The position numbers were made by a program, and so were the translations under genes. Below the pieces are notes generated by a model that saw only the letters and a program-made list of their open reading frames with translations, made no database searches and was not told the origin of the DNA. Positions 43,996-53,647 of a stretch of 64,000 nt of DNA are shown here, piece after piece. Each line of letters starts with the position of its first letter. The first letter of the stretch is position 1. The DNA is from Blastocatellia bacterium. GTDB taxonomy: Bacteria > Acidobacteriota > Blastocatellia > UBA7656. The stretch covers positions 1 to 64,000 of the forward strand of contig DATENM010000082.1 in assembly GCA_035275065.1 (NCBI GenBank), in the 5' to 3' direction.

Positions 43996-44748
43996 ATGTC
44001 AACAACGATTAAACGAATGCTCTTAGCGACGCTCGCCCTCTGCGGCATCGCGATGGCGGCACAGGCTCAGGAAGCGGCAGCGCCGCGCGCCATCGTGCCG
44101 TTCACCTCTTACGCCTTCGGAGACGTCTACAAAGGCGAAACCGTCAGCAACCTCTTCGTCATTCGCAACGAAGGCAACGCCGACCTGTTGATTAAGGATT
44201 TCGTCGGCACCTGCGGCTGTGAAGTCCTGTCGGTTGATCGGCTGATCGCGCCGGGCAAGGAAGGGCGGGCGCGCGTCGAAGTCAGCACCGCCTCGCAGCC
44301 CGGCGGCAAGTTCACTAAGTCAGCCATCCTGTATACCAATGACTTGCAGCACTCGACCATCAACCTGACGATCACAGCCAACGTGCTGACCAGCGGCAAC
44401 GGCGGCCCGGTCAAGGGCATCGAGTTGCGCGCCGGCAAGCACGTCGGCCCGGTCTTCGTCGGTCCCGATATGGATTCGGGATTTATGGTCGCGCCCGGCA
44501 AGACCTCATCCGGCGAATTCGTCATCACCGTCGAGCGTGGCCCGCTCAACCTCCAGCGCATCGAAGGCGGTGGCAAAGTGGTCAACGCGCGGCTCGAAAC
44601 CGTCGAGCCGGGCAAGCAGTATAAAGTGGTCTTCGAAAACCTGCCGACCCAGACCGAAGGCACTTTCAGTGAGCCGCTGCGCGTCGTCACCGACAACGCC
44701 GAGCTGCCGACCCTGCCGCTGACTGCCTATATTAAAGTGCGCCGCTAA
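43996..44748 (+). CDS. Secreted DUF1573-domain protein
   Basis: 250 residues from the ATG at 43996, chosen because the signal peptide (ends AMAAQAQ) starts there; no good Shine-Dalgarno. The first domain (about 40-130) has the DUF1573 signature, FGDVYKGETVSNLFVIRNEG followed by FVGTCGCEVLSVD, an Ig-like beta sandwich. The second half (FVITVERGPLNLQRIEGGG) resembles another beta sandwich. Common in Bacteroidota and Acidobacteriota; role unknown. Confidence 0.82.
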   Translation: MSTTIKRMLLATLALCGIAMAAQAQEAAAPRAIVPFTSYAFGDVYKGETVSNLFVIRNEGNADLLIKDFVGTCGCEVLSVDRLIAPGKEGRARVEVSTASQPGGKFTKSAILYTNDLQHSTINLTITANVLTSGNGGPVKGIELRAGKHVGPVFVGPDMDSGFMVAPGKTSSGEFVITVERGPLNLQRIEGGGKVVNARLETVEPGKQYKVVFENLPTQTEGTFSEPLRVVTDNAELPTLPLTAYIKVRR

Positions 44749-44776
44749 CCTGAAGCCGTTTTCGATTGAGTTTGCC

Positions 44777-44836
44777 ATGTGGCGCAATCTGTTAGATTGC
44801 GCGAGCCAATGCGCAATCTAACAGATTGCGCCACAC
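44777..44836. repeat. Palindromic repeat copy D (double unit, AATCT subtype)
   Basis: Left arm 44777-44802 and right arm 44811-44836 pair over 26 bp but for the last base; spacer 8 nt (GAGCCAAT). Core arms are GCGCAATCT/AGATTGCGC, a compensatory change from the AAGCT/AGCTT subtype. The left flank (44757-44776) matches that of copy A. Confidence 0.95.
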
Positions 44837-44852
44837 CCAATTGAATACCGCT

Positions 44853-45533
44853 CTAGCGCGTAATGCGGACGAGCATCTCTGTGCCGCGTTCGAGCTTCAA
44901 TTCCTTGCTGCCCTGCACGGCCAGCGAGCCGGCGCCCCCCGCGCCGCCGACGATCAGACCGATGGCCGCGCCTTTGCCGCCGCCGGCAATGCCGCCAATG
45001 ATCGCGCCCGCCACCGCGCCGATGCCGCCGCGCTTGATCGCCTGCTTGCCACGGCTGCCGGATTGCACGCGGCCTTCTTCGTCCACCTTGCTCGAATCCG
45101 AGTCGGCATCATAAATCCGCACCACCTGTCCGTGGAGCGCGCCGCCGCGCGCTTCGCGCAGGTCTATGGAATCGAAAGCCAGGGTCATGGTCGTGCGCCC
45201 CTGGACGGTGCCACTCTTGCGAATGCTGCGGATGTGGCCGCGCAGCGTTGCTCCCTCATAGCGCGAGGGGTTGACGACCGCCGCCGTGAAGCGGTCGCCG
45301 ACGCGCGAGTCTTTGCTCGACAGGTCGTCGTTGAGCCGGACGCGCAGGTTGGTGCCGATGGGAACAACCGGCGCGGCGCGCGGCGCGCGCCGCCGCGCGG
45401 CTGGCCGCCGAACGACTGGCCGCTGCGGCTCAAGCTGCACCGTTGTTGCTCCCGTGGTGAATGACGGCAGGCTGCTCATCAGCATCGCCGCCGCCAGTGA
45501 AAGTAATATCAACCTCAAAGAAACCCTCTTCAT
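44853..45533 (-). CDS. Secreted glycine-zipper protein with Arg/Pro-rich linker
   Basis: 226 residues, AAGGAGG 7 nt before the ATG. A signal peptide precedes a short basic linker (RRPAARRRAPRAAP). The middle, IGTNLRVRLNDDLSSKDSRV then FTAAVVNPSRYEG, looks like a beta domain of the kind often paired with TrbI/VirB10-like or outer-membrane proteins. The C-terminal Gly zipper is AGAIIGGIAGGGKGAAIGL. Likely envelope-associated; function unknown. Confidence 0.72.
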   Translation of the reverse strand: MKRVSLRLILLSLAAAMLMSSLPSFTTGATTVQLEPQRPVVRRPAARRRAPRAAPVVPIGTNLRVRLNDDLSSKDSRVGDRFTAAVVNPSRYEGATLRGHIRSIRKSGTVQGRTTMTLAFDSIDLREARGGALHGQVVRIYDADSDSSKVDEEGRVQSGSRGKQAIKRGGIGAVAGAIIGGIAGGGKGAAIGLIVGGAGGAGSLAVQGSKELKLERGTEMLVRITR

Positions 45534-45690
45534 CGTTTCCCTCCTTAAGGACGAACTGCTGATAGAAAACCGGGAGTCCGATCAGTGATGCCGTGTTCTA
45601 ATCATAAACGACAACCGGTAAGGGTGGCAAAAGCAGGCGGCGGCTGGCTATAATCGTTTGCCGCTCATGATTCGCTAAGAGCGAGCGGCA

Positions 45691-48297
45691 ATGGCTCCGA
45701 TGCGCTTATCAATTTTCCAACGACTGGCGTTTATGCTGCTGGCCTGTGCCGGCGTGATGATCTTTCCTTGCCTGCTGCGATTGCCGGCGCGCGCCGACCT
45801 GACCACACGGCCCGGCGATCAAACGGCTCCGCGTGATGCCGGCATGATCCGTCTGCGGCGCGGCGCTATCGATACGCGGGCGCGGCGCGACCTCGACACC
45901 TCGGCGCAAGATGGTCAGGCACCGCGCGCCGCGCTCAGTGGACAGAGTCACGCCGCCGCCGAGTTGCGCCTGGTGCAATTCGCCGGGCCGATCAAAGGCC
46001 GATGGATCGATCAATTGACCGCCGCCGGCGCCGAAGTCGTCGGCTATGTGCCGGACTACGCTTACCTGATACGCGCCACGCCGACGGCGCTGGCTCGCGT
46101 CGCTTTGCTCGATGCCGGCGAGATGGCCGACGATGCGCGCCCCTTGCGCTTTATGGGACGGCTCGCGGCCTTGCATAAGCTCGACCCGGCCCTTAGCGAC
46201 GGGATGCTTGCGGGCCTGGGCGACCTCGGCATTAATGTCGAGATCGAGTTGCTCGATGGCGCGGATGTTGAACAGACGATTGCCGGCATCATCAGCAGAG
46301 CGACCGCCGTCGTCAGTGCGCCGCGCCGTTTCCTCAAGTTCGTTGTGCTGACGGTCAACCTTCCCGCCGTCCAGTTGCTCGACGTCGCGGAATCGAGCTG
46401 CGTCCTTTTCATCAATCCGGCGGCACCGTTCAGAACCCATGACGAGCGCAGCGCGCAAATCATTGCCGGCAATCTGACCGGCGACGGCGCGCAACCCGCG
46501 GCGCCGGGCTATATGAGCTGGCTGGCGGCGAAGGGCTTAAACACGCCGCCCGATTTTGCCATTGACGTGTGCGACACGGGCCTCGATAGCGGCTCGACCA
46601 CAGACCTGTCGGTGCATCCTGACTTCCGCGACGCCGATGGGCACAGCCGCGTCGTCTATAGCTTCAACTATGGCAACGACGGATTGAGCGACGACCGCCG
46701 TGGCCACGGCACACTGGTCGCTTCGGTGGTTGGCGGGCTGGGAGCGAGCGACCGCGAAGACGCCAACGGCTACATGCTCGGCACAGGCGTTGACCCGATG
46801 GCGCGCATCGGCGCGTCGCGCATCTTCAATACGACAGGCAGCGTCTGGGCGCGCTTGAGCTTCACGACCGTAGCCGCCGCCGCCTATGGGGCCGGGGCGC
46901 GCTTATCAAATAATAGCTGGGGGAACGGCGGCAACGCTTACGATCCGACGGCGCAGGAGTACGACGCGCTGGTGCGCGACGCGCAGCCGCAGACGCCCGG
47001 CAATCAAGAGATGCTCTTTGTCTTCGCGGCGGGCAATGACGGCGCGGGCGGTCACATCAGCTCGCCGGGGACGGCGAAAAACGTCATCACGGTCGCCGCC
47101 AGCGAAAACTATAGGCCCGAAGGCACAGATTCCTGCAATCTGGATGGGCAAGGCGCAATCGGCCCTGACGGCGCTGATAACGCCCTCGACATCCTGCGCT
47201 ATTCGTCGGGCGGGCCGACGGCTGACGGGCGCATGAAGCCTGACATCGCGGCGCCCGGCACCCATGTTTATGGCGCGGCATCGCGCGCCGCGATGTTCAA
47301 TGGCGTCGGCTTATGTCCCGGCGTGCCGCTCTATCAACCGCCCGGCCAGCAGTTTTATACGTGGTCGTCGGGCACGAGCCTGTCGGCACCGCACGTCACG
47401 GGCGCGGCCTCGTTGGTTAGAAGGTATTTCACGTCACACAACTTGCTGGGCACAGGCCGCGCGCCGTCGCCGGCGATGACGAAAGCCTTTCTCATCAACT
47501 CGGCGACTTACATGACGGGCGCGAACGCCGGCGGCAACCTGCCTGCCGAGCGTCAGGGCTATGGCCTCTTGAATCTGGCGCGCGCCACCGACGCGACCGC
47601 GCGCAAGTACATAGATCAGACGGTGCTGTTTAGCGATAGCGGGCAGGGTTACGAGATCAATGGCTCGCTCGCCGACCGCTCGCAGCCGCTGCGCGTGACG
47701 CTCGCGTGGACGGACGCCGTTGGCGCGCTTGCCGGCCCGGCGTTGGTCAACGACCTCGACCTGGAAGTTCGTATCGGTGACACCCTGGTCTTTCGCGGCA
47801 ATCATTTTGAAGGGGCGCTGACAACCGAAGGCGGCGACGCGGATCGCACCAACAACGTCGAGTCGGTGATTATCCCGGCGAGCGCGATCCCCGAAGGCGC
47901 TGCCGGAAATTTCCGCATCGTGGTGCGCGCCGCCAACATTGCCGGCGACGGCGTGCCGGGCAATCAGACCCTGCTCGACCAGGATTTCGCGCTGGTCGTC
48001 GCCAACCTGGCCGCGCCGCTGGTGGTTGATCCGCCGCCGATGAAAAAAGTCCCGGCCATCACCGGCGTCACTTATGTGAAGAAGACGATCACCATCACGG
48101 GCCGCGACTTCACGGCGGCGGCCAAGGTCGAGATCAACGGCAAGCTGATCGATCAGTCCTTTGAGTTCAATGCGGCGACGAATTCGTTGGGGCTGAAGCT
48201 GAAGGCGAAGAAGTTGAACCTGATCGGAGATGCGGACAACAAGATCGTGCTGATTGAAAACGGCGAGCGCTCGCCACCATTCACCTTCCACTGGTAG
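45691..48297 (+). CDS. Secreted S8 (subtilisin-like) serine protease
   Basis: 868 residues with an N-terminal signal segment (to about 35). A propeptide-like region precedes the catalytic domain. The triad is Asp295 (DVCDTGLD), His339 (RGHGTLVAS) and Ser563 (GTSLSAPHV); the oxyanion Asn is in FVFAAGNDGAG. After a P-domain-like beta region (about 640-790, QPLRVTLAWTDAVG and VNDLDLEVRIGD) comes an IPT/TIG-like domain near the C-terminus (ITGVTYVKKTITITGRDF). It would cleave extracellular proteins. A TATAAT box stands at 45649-45654. Confidence 0.93.
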   Translation: MAPMRLSIFQRLAFMLLACAGVMIFPCLLRLPARADLTTRPGDQTAPRDAGMIRLRRGAIDTRARRDLDTSAQDGQAPRAALSGQSHAAAELRLVQFAGPIKGRWIDQLTAAGAEVVGYVPDYAYLIRATPTALARVALLDAGEMADDARPLRFMGRLAALHKLDPALSDGMLAGLGDLGINVEIELLDGADVEQTIAGIISRATAVVSAPRRFLKFVVLTVNLPAVQLLDVAESSCVLFINPAAPFRTHDERSAQIIAGNLTGDGAQPAAPGYMSWLAAKGLNTPPDFAIDVCDTGLDSGSTTDLSVHPDFRDADGHSRVVYSFNYGNDGLSDDRRGHGTLVASVVGGLGASDREDANGYMLGTGVDPMARIGASRIFNTTGSVWARLSFTTVAAAAYGAGARLSNNSWGNGGNAYDPTAQEYDALVRDAQPQTPGNQEMLFVFAAGNDGAGGHISSPGTAKNVITVAASENYRPEGTDSCNLDGQGAIGPDGADNALDILRYSSGGPTADGRMKPDIAAPGTHVYGAASRAAMFNGVGLCPGVPLYQPPGQQFYTWSSGTSLSAPHVTGAASLVRRYFTSHNLLGTGRAPSPAMTKAFLINSATYMTGANAGGNLPAERQGYGLLNLARATDATARKYIDQTVLFSDSGQGYEINGSLADRSQPLRVTLAWTDAVGALAGPALVNDLDLEVRIGDTLVFRGNHFEGALTTEGGDADRTNNVESVIIPASAIPEGAAGNFRIVVRAANIAGDGVPGNQTLLDQDFALVVANLAAPLVVDPPPMKKVPAITGVTYVKKTITITGRDFTAAAKVEINGKLIDQSFEFNAATNSLGLKLKAKKLNLIGDADNKIVLIENGERSPPFTFHW

Positions 48298-48303
48298 CCG
48301 CGG

Positions 48304-48531
48304 CTATGATGGTTGTTCAGGATCACCATCGGCTTGAATCCTCGGTTCTATTAACCTGTCCATTCGCTCTCTTAACTCTGGCCAGCTTGGCAGGTTTGGA
48401 GAAGGCGGTAGCCGCTCCCCCGATGCCAGTGCCGCTTTGAACTTATCCAGGTTGCGCGCGACCTCAGCCATTTGCTCAAGGCTCCGCTCCGCCTCGCGAA
48501 TCATCTCTTCAATGCTCGTTTCATCTGGCAT
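48304..48531 (-). CDS. Small hypothetical protein downstream of HicBA
   Basis: 75 residues, predominantly helical and acidic at the N-terminus (SIEEMIREAERSLEQMAEVA). It starts 2 bp after the hicA stop, so it is cotranscribed with hicBA. It is not a known part of HicBA modules. No family recognised. Confidence 0.6.
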   Translation of the reverse strand: MPDETSIEEMIREAERSLEQMAEVARNLDKFKAALASGERLPPSPNLPSWPELRERMDRLIEPRIQADGDPEQPS

Positions 48532-48532
48532 C

Positions 48533-48748
48533 TTATAGTCTCTCGAACTCTGCTTGGGTCAGTCCGGCCTGTCGAATGATACTGCGCAGCGTACCGGCTG
48601 CAACCGTTTGATGGCATGGAACGATTGCTGTAAGCGTGCCGGCGCTCGTTGTCTTTGCGAACTTAATGTGGCTACCTTTCCGCCCAGCCTCGACGAATCC
48701 GGCGGCCTCTAGCTTTCTTTTCACTTCCCGGTAGAGAAGCGGCTTCAT
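48533..48748 (-). CDS. hicA: HicA-family mRNA interferase toxin
   Basis: 71 residues. A double-stranded-RNA-binding-like fold with the catalytic His27 in RKGSHIKF. The N-terminal LLYREVKRKLEAAGF is typical. It would cleave mRNA when free of HicB. The ATG overlaps the hicB stop by 4 bp (ATGA), giving translational coupling. The order hicB-hicA is the less common but known arrangement. Confidence 0.88.
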   Translation of the reverse strand: MKPLLYREVKRKLEAAGFVEAGRKGSHIKFAKTTSAGTLTAIVPCHQTVAAGTLRSIIRQAGLTQAEFERL

Positions 48749-48951
48749 GCCGCATCTACCTCAATTTCAAGCGTGCCGATCTGTGGCAGGGTAGTGGCGA
48801 CGGGCGGCTCAAAGTGAAGCTCCAGGGCTTCGCGCAAATTGGCGACTGCCTCAGCAGGAGATTCGCCCTGACTTGCAACGTCAACTTCGAGGCATTGAGC
48901 AATGAATAGGTCGTTTTCCTGGGTGATCGTATAGGTAAGTGCTCGTTTCAT
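48745..48951 (-). CDS. hicB: HicB-family antitoxin, short form
   Basis: 68 residues. Core strand and helix YTITQENDLFIAQCLEVDVA, then SPAEAVANLREALELHF, matches the HicB partial RNase-H fold. It lacks a C-terminal DNA-binding domain, so autorepression must come from elsewhere or be absent. Upstream gene of the hicB-hicA pair. Confidence 0.85.
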   Translation of the reverse strand: MKRALTYTITQENDLFIAQCLEVDVASQGESPAEAVANLREALELHFEPPVATTLPQIGTLEIEVDAA

Positions 48952-49002
48952 TCCGCTCTACCTTTCCTCACGGGCTATGTCTATGGAATAAGCCCGCAAA
49001 AA

Positions 49003-49191
49003 CTACCACAGCCTATCACCTTCTTCACCTGGAAAGCGGTAAGGCGTTTCATCGTTTAACAGTCGTATCTCAGTGACAATTGATCCAGCGTCATTCCGCG
49101 TCCGCGTCACCGCAGTGACATATACCAGGTTAATCACAATATCCTCGCTACGGATAAATCTGACATTATCTTCCAGTGAAGGAGATTTCAT
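49003..49191 (-). CDS. Small hypothetical protein
   Basis: 62 residues; AAAGGAAA upstream. The sequence IVINLVYVTAVTRTRNDAG and ETPYRFPGEEGDRLW predicts a short beta-rich domain. It lies 51 bp upstream of hicB on the same strand. Not recognised; it may be an independent small gene or part of the HicBA transcript. Confidence 0.5.
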   Translation of the reverse strand: MKSPSLEDNVRFIRSEDIVINLVYVTAVTRTRNDAGSIVTEIRLLNDETPYRFPGEEGDRLW

Positions 49192-49214
49192 TTGTTAGGT
49201 TTTCCTTTCTTGCC

Positions 49215-50615
49215 TCAAAGCCGAATATTGTAATAGCGAATCTTGCTGTTGAGCGTCGTCGTGTTCATGCCCAGGAGCTTGGCGGCGCGCGACTGATGGC
49301 CGCCGGTGATTTCCAGAGCGCGGCGGATAAGCTCGACTTGAAAGCGGTTCACTTCGTCATAAAACGAGATGCCGCGCGACAGATCGATCTGCGTCGCGAG
49401 CCGCTGGCCGCCGGTCTGCGCCGCGCTCCTTTGCGGATTCAATATCTCTTCGCGCAAATCCTCGCGCTTCAGCTCGCCGGCGCGGGCGATGATGATGGCG
49501 CGCTCGATGACGTTCTCCAGTTCGCGGACGTTGCCGGGCCAGGTGTGGGCTTCGAGCGCCGACAGCACGTCGGGGCTGAGATGGTCGGTGATCTCGCGGT
49601 TGTTTTCGCTAGCGTACTTGCGGATGAAATGCTGCGCCAGCGGCAGGATGTCTTCGCGGCGCTCCCTGAGCGGCGGCAGGTTGATCGAGATGACATTCAA
49701 ACGGTAGAAGAGGTCTTCGCGGAACGAGCCTTCGTCAACCGCCTGCCGCAGGTCAACGTTGGTGGCGGCGATGATGCGCACGTCCACCTGGCGACGCGTC
49801 GTGTCACCGAGCGGCGTGAAATCACGTTCCTGAATGACGCGCAGCAGCTTGGCCTGCGTCTCCATCGAAATCGTGCCGATCTCGTCGAGAAAGATCGAGC
49901 CGCCGTCAGCCACTTCAAAGTAACCCTTTTTGGCGGCGATGGCGCCGGTAAAAGCGCCGCGGGTGTGGCCGAATAACTCGGATTCGAGCAGCTCGCTCGG
50001 CAGGTTGGCCGAATTCACGGTAACGAATGGCTTGTCGGCGCGCTGACTCATGTTGTGAATGGCGCGGGCGATCAGCTCTTTGCCGGTGCCGGATTCGCCG
50101 GTGACCAGGACGGTCGTGCGCGCCGGCGCGACCTGCTCGACAAAGGCGAGGATTTCCATCATCTTGTCGCTGCGGGCGACGATCTCGCGCTGCTCGGTGC
50201 TGCGCTTGAGCGCCTGCTTCAAGGTGCGGCGCTCTTCGTCTTTGCGTCGGCGGCGCAGGCCGCCGGCGACGAGCCGCAGGATTTCGCGATTGTCGAAAGG
50301 CTTGGGGATGACCGTGAAAGCGCCGCGCTGCATCGCCGCGATGGCGGTATCAAAGGTCGCGTAGGCCGTGATCATGGCGATGACGGTTTCGGGGTCGAGC
50401 TTCAACAACTCTTCGAGCGTGCGCAAGCCGCCGATGCCGGGCATCGATACGTCGAGCAGGACGAGATCAAAGGCGCGCTGCTGAAACTTGTCCAGTCCCT
50501 CTTCGCCGTTGCGCGCCAGCTCGACTTCGTAGCCTTCGGCGGTCAGCAAGCTATCAAGAACGTCGCGCATGACTTCTTCGTCATCAACGACGAGAATACT
50601 TCCTTTTTTTGCCAT
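49215..50615 (-). CDS. NtrC-family sigma54-dependent response regulator
   Basis: 466 residues from the ATG at 50615. Receiver domain 1-120 with phospho-acceptor Asp55 (VLLDVSMPG) and Lys in VIPKPFDN. AAA+ domain about 145-380 with Walker A GESGTGKE (173-180) and the sigma54-contact loop GAFTGA (220-225). The C-terminus is a Fis-type helix-turn-helix (GGHQSRAAKLLGMNTTTL). It activates sigma54 promoters when phosphorylated. It follows the histidine kinase gene by 71 bp. No strong Shine-Dalgarno is seen. Confidence 0.96.
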   Translation of the reverse strand: MAKKGSILVVDDEEVMRDVLDSLLTAEGYEVELARNGEEGLDKFQQRAFDLVLLDVSMPGIGGLRTLEELLKLDPETVIAMITAYATFDTAIAAMQRGAFTVIPKPFDNREILRLVAGGLRRRRKDEERRTLKQALKRSTEQREIVARSDKMMEILAFVEQVAPARTTVLVTGESGTGKELIARAIHNMSQRADKPFVTVNSANLPSELLESELFGHTRGAFTGAIAAKKGYFEVADGGSIFLDEIGTISMETQAKLLRVIQERDFTPLGDTTRRQVDVRIIAATNVDLRQAVDEGSFREDLFYRLNVISINLPPLRERREDILPLAQHFIRKYASENNREITDHLSPDVLSALEAHTWPGNVRELENVIERAIIIARAGELKREDLREEILNPQRSAAQTGGQRLATQIDLSRGISFYDEVNRFQVELIRRALEITGGHQSRAAKLLGMNTTTLNSKIRYYNIRL

Positions 50616-50686
50616 AGAAGAAAATGTTACCAACTTGCCGCCCGCGTCTGCCAGTAAATTGAATCGGCGGCTATAGAGGGGGATGC

Positions 50687-53647
50687 TTAATCGCTCGCGG
50701 CCTGCATCTGGCGCGAGAAGGCGGTGGGAAGCTTGATGGTGAAGTGCGCGCCTTCATTCGGGCGGCTCTCGACGAAGATGCGCCCGCCGTGCTCTTGAAT
50801 AATGCCGTAGGATAGCGCGAGGCCGAGCCCCGTGCCCTGGCCGACCTCTTTTGTCGTAAAGAACGGGTCGTAGATGCGCGCGATGTGCTCGGGCGCAATG
50901 CCCATGCCGGTGTCGCGGAAGTCAACGACCAGCGACGTGTCTACCGCACGGGTGGTGATCGTCAAGCGCCCGCCCTGTGGCATGGCGTCGCGCGCATTCA
51001 GCGCCAGATTCATGAAGACCTGTTGCAGCTTCGAGGCGTTGCCGTAGGCCGCCGGCAGCTCGGCGCCGTAATGACGGACGATCTCAAGCCGCGCGTTGCG
51101 CAGTTGCGGCTCAAGTAGCTGCAAGGTGTCGTCGAGGACGCGGTTGAGATCAACCTCGCGGAACTGCGGGTCGCCGGTGCGCGAGAAGTTCAGCAGGTTA
51201 TTGACGATCCCCGAAGCCCGCAGGGTCTGCGTGTGAATCTTTTCAAGCAGCTTGCGCTTCGGGTCGGCCTCGGTGATCTGCTGCAAGAGCATCTGCGTGT
51301 AAGACGAGATGCCGGCAAGCGGCGTGTTGACTTCGTGGGCGACGCCCGCGGCGAGCAAGCCGATGCTCGACAGCTTCTCGCGCTGCATCAACTGTTCTTC
51401 GAGCTGCGCCCGTTCAGTGACGTTCTCAAGGACGATGAGCGCCCCGGTGACGACGCCGTGCGCCGCCTCGAACGGCGCAATCGAAATGTTCAAAGTCAGC
51501 GGGCGACCGTCTTCGGTCGTCGTGTTGTACTTGTAGATGTGGCGGGCTTCGCGGATCGTCCAGCCGGCGTCGCCGACTGCCGCCTGCACGGTTTCGATCA
51601 GGTCGCGATCCAAGACGTCGGCGATGGCGCGGCGCAGGGCGCGCTCGCGGGCGATGCCGGTGATCTCTTCGAGCGCGCTGTTCCAGGTCGTGATGTGGCC
51701 GTCGAAGTCGACGGCGAGAATGCCGACGTTGACACTTTCGATGATATTCTCGGAAAACTCTTTGAGCCGCGCAAGCTCGCCGGCCTTCTCCATCTCCGAG
51801 CGGTAGAGCAGCGCGTTATCAATCGCCACGGCGACGTACCCGGACAGCGCCCGCAACAGCTCTGTGTCTTCGCTGGTCAGCATCGCGCCGGCCGTCGTGC
51901 GGCCCACGCCGATGATCGCCACCATGCGGTCGCGCACGACGCACGGCACATAGTAAGCCAGCTCGTCGTGATTGATGGTTTCGTCGCTGTCGCTGTCGCC
52001 GTTGAGCAAGTCCGCCGCCGTGATGAAGCCGCGCCCGATGGCATACAGTCGCAGCGAGCGCTTGATGTCGTCGGGCAGCGTCAATTCGCTTTCGATCCCC
52101 GAAGAGTGCGCCAGGCGGAAGCCTGAAGGCGCGAGCGGCTCTTCGATAAAGATGGCGACTTTGCGCACGCTCAGCATGTCTGCGAGGCGGCGCACCAGCG
52201 AGTCGAGCAGTTGCGGCAGCGCCGTCGTCTGCGCCAGCGTGCGCCCGAAATCTTGCAAGCCGGTGCGCAGGGTGTAGCGCGCGCCGTAAAACCAGCGGTC
52301 GGCCCACTCGTTCAGCTTGTTCTTGATGGGCGCAAACAGCATGGCGACGACCAGCATGCCGGCGACGACGACGACGCGCGTCTTCCACGAATTCAAATCC
52401 GCCGTCGCCCAGACGAACTTGACGAAATCGCTCACCGCCAGCAGCACCGCCATGTAGATGGCCGCGACGGCCAGCGTCGCCATCGCATGCACGAAGCTGC
52501 GGCGCACAATAACGTCTACGTCCATCAGACGGTAGCGCACAATCGAATAGCCGAACGACAGCGGGATCAGGATGAGCGGCCCATAGGCCAGCGTCTCCAT
52601 CAGCGGCGTGATCTCGAACTGACTGATGTAAGGGATGGCGTAGAGCGCGGCGAACGGCAGGCCGGCCAGCGCAATGCCCCAGACGATCCACTTCAGTTGC
52701 TGCTTGAGCAGCGGGCTGCCGGCGCGCACAAAGGTTCGCACCAGTATCGCGCCGCCGGCGACGAAATAGGCCGCCAGATGGCCGATGGCAAAGCTATCGA
52801 GCAGGTTGCGCGCTTTGATCAAGCCGCCGCCGGCAAAGACGCCAACCTGCGGCTGGTAGTGCCAGAGGATATCCAGGGCGACGAGCGCCAGGCCCGGCAG
52901 ATAAAGCAGTCCGAGCGTCAGCCGTGCGCGGCGCGCCAGCTTGCCGCCCGCGGGGAAGTTGGCGCAGAGATGCAAAAAGACCGGCGCCAGCAACGCCAGC
53001 GCCGCGTTGTCGAGCAAGCTGACCAGACGGTCGAGCGGCGTGAATTCGAGCGTCGCGCTGTAGAAGTAAACGATGAACGAGAGCAACGACCAGGCGTAGA
53101 AGTGATAAGTCAACTCGGCGCGGTTCTGGCGGAACAGCACGAACAGGCCGATGCCGAGATAGACCAGGCCGATGAAGGCAAGGTAGAGGCTGCGCTCAAG
53201 GTAGCGCGGCGCCGCCACGATGCGGAAGTCGACGTCGAAGAGCGACGGCCCTTCCATTCGGTAGATGCTTTGCAGAACGGGGTCGTTATGTTCGACGGCA
53301 TAACGCGCATCGCCGCCGACGCCCTGGCGGTCAAGGTAGCGGTGCAGGACTTCGAGGCTGCTGACCTGCTCGTATTCGAGCGGCTGCGGCGGCTCGTTGA
53401 GCGCGCGCTTGCTGACAAAGTAGACGGCGCGCAGGTGGTCGCCTTTCTTGACTCTCCAGGTCAGCGGCGAGGCAGGGTCAACGGCTTTCACGCGCAGGCC
53501 GTTGGCAGTCTCTTCCCAGGTGACGCCATCCGTAGGAACCGTGTTCGGGCCGAGGCGGTCGCGCAGGTTCAAAACGCCGAGGGCGACAAGCAGCGCAGTA
53601 ACCGCCAGCACGGCGATCAACCTGATTCTTGTCAGCAACTCCTTCAT
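50687..53647 (-). CDS. Large membrane sensor histidine kinase (partner of the NtrC-type regulator)
   Basis: 986 residues. An N-terminal helix and a periplasmic PDZ-like segment (about 45-130, GLRVKAVDPASPLTWRVKKGD) precede about seven more membrane helices (150-460). A GAF domain lies at about 470-615, PAS at about 625-745, HisKA with phospho-His771 (GVAHEVNTPLAG), and HATPase about 865-975 (NLALNARDAM, DTGMGIAPE, GTGLGLALSYG). It probably phosphorylates the adjacent regulator. The signal is unknown; the PDZ-like segment suggests an envelope or peptide ligand. Confidence 0.93.
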   Translation of the reverse strand: MKELLTRIRLIAVLAVTALLVALGVLNLRDRLGPNTVPTDGVTWEETANGLRVKAVDPASPLTWRVKKGDHLRAVYFVSKRALNEPPQPLEYEQVSSLEVLHRYLDRQGVGGDARYAVEHNDPVLQSIYRMEGPSLFDVDFRIVAAPRYLERSLYLAFIGLVYLGIGLFVLFRQNRAELTYHFYAWSLLSFIVYFYSATLEFTPLDRLVSLLDNAALALLAPVFLHLCANFPAGGKLARRARLTLGLLYLPGLALVALDILWHYQPQVGVFAGGGLIKARNLLDSFAIGHLAAYFVAGGAILVRTFVRAGSPLLKQQLKWIVWGIALAGLPFAALYAIPYISQFEITPLMETLAYGPLILIPLSFGYSIVRYRLMDVDVIVRRSFVHAMATLAVAAIYMAVLLAVSDFVKFVWATADLNSWKTRVVVVAGMLVVAMLFAPIKNKLNEWADRWFYGARYTLRTGLQDFGRTLAQTTALPQLLDSLVRRLADMLSVRKVAIFIEEPLAPSGFRLAHSSGIESELTLPDDIKRSLRLYAIGRGFITAADLLNGDSDSDETINHDELAYYVPCVVRDRMVAIIGVGRTTAGAMLTSEDTELLRALSGYVAVAIDNALLYRSEMEKAGELARLKEFSENIIESVNVGILAVDFDGHITTWNSALEEITGIARERALRRAIADVLDRDLIETVQAAVGDAGWTIREARHIYKYNTTTEDGRPLTLNISIAPFEAAHGVVTGALIVLENVTERAQLEEQLMQREKLSSIGLLAAGVAHEVNTPLAGISSYTQMLLQQITEADPKRKLLEKIHTQTLRASGIVNNLLNFSRTGDPQFREVDLNRVLDDTLQLLEPQLRNARLEIVRHYGAELPAAYGNASKLQQVFMNLALNARDAMPQGGRLTITTRAVDTSLVVDFRDTGMGIAPEHIARIYDPFFTTKEVGQGTGLGLALSYGIIQEHGGRIFVESRPNEGAHFTIKLPTAFSRQMQAASD

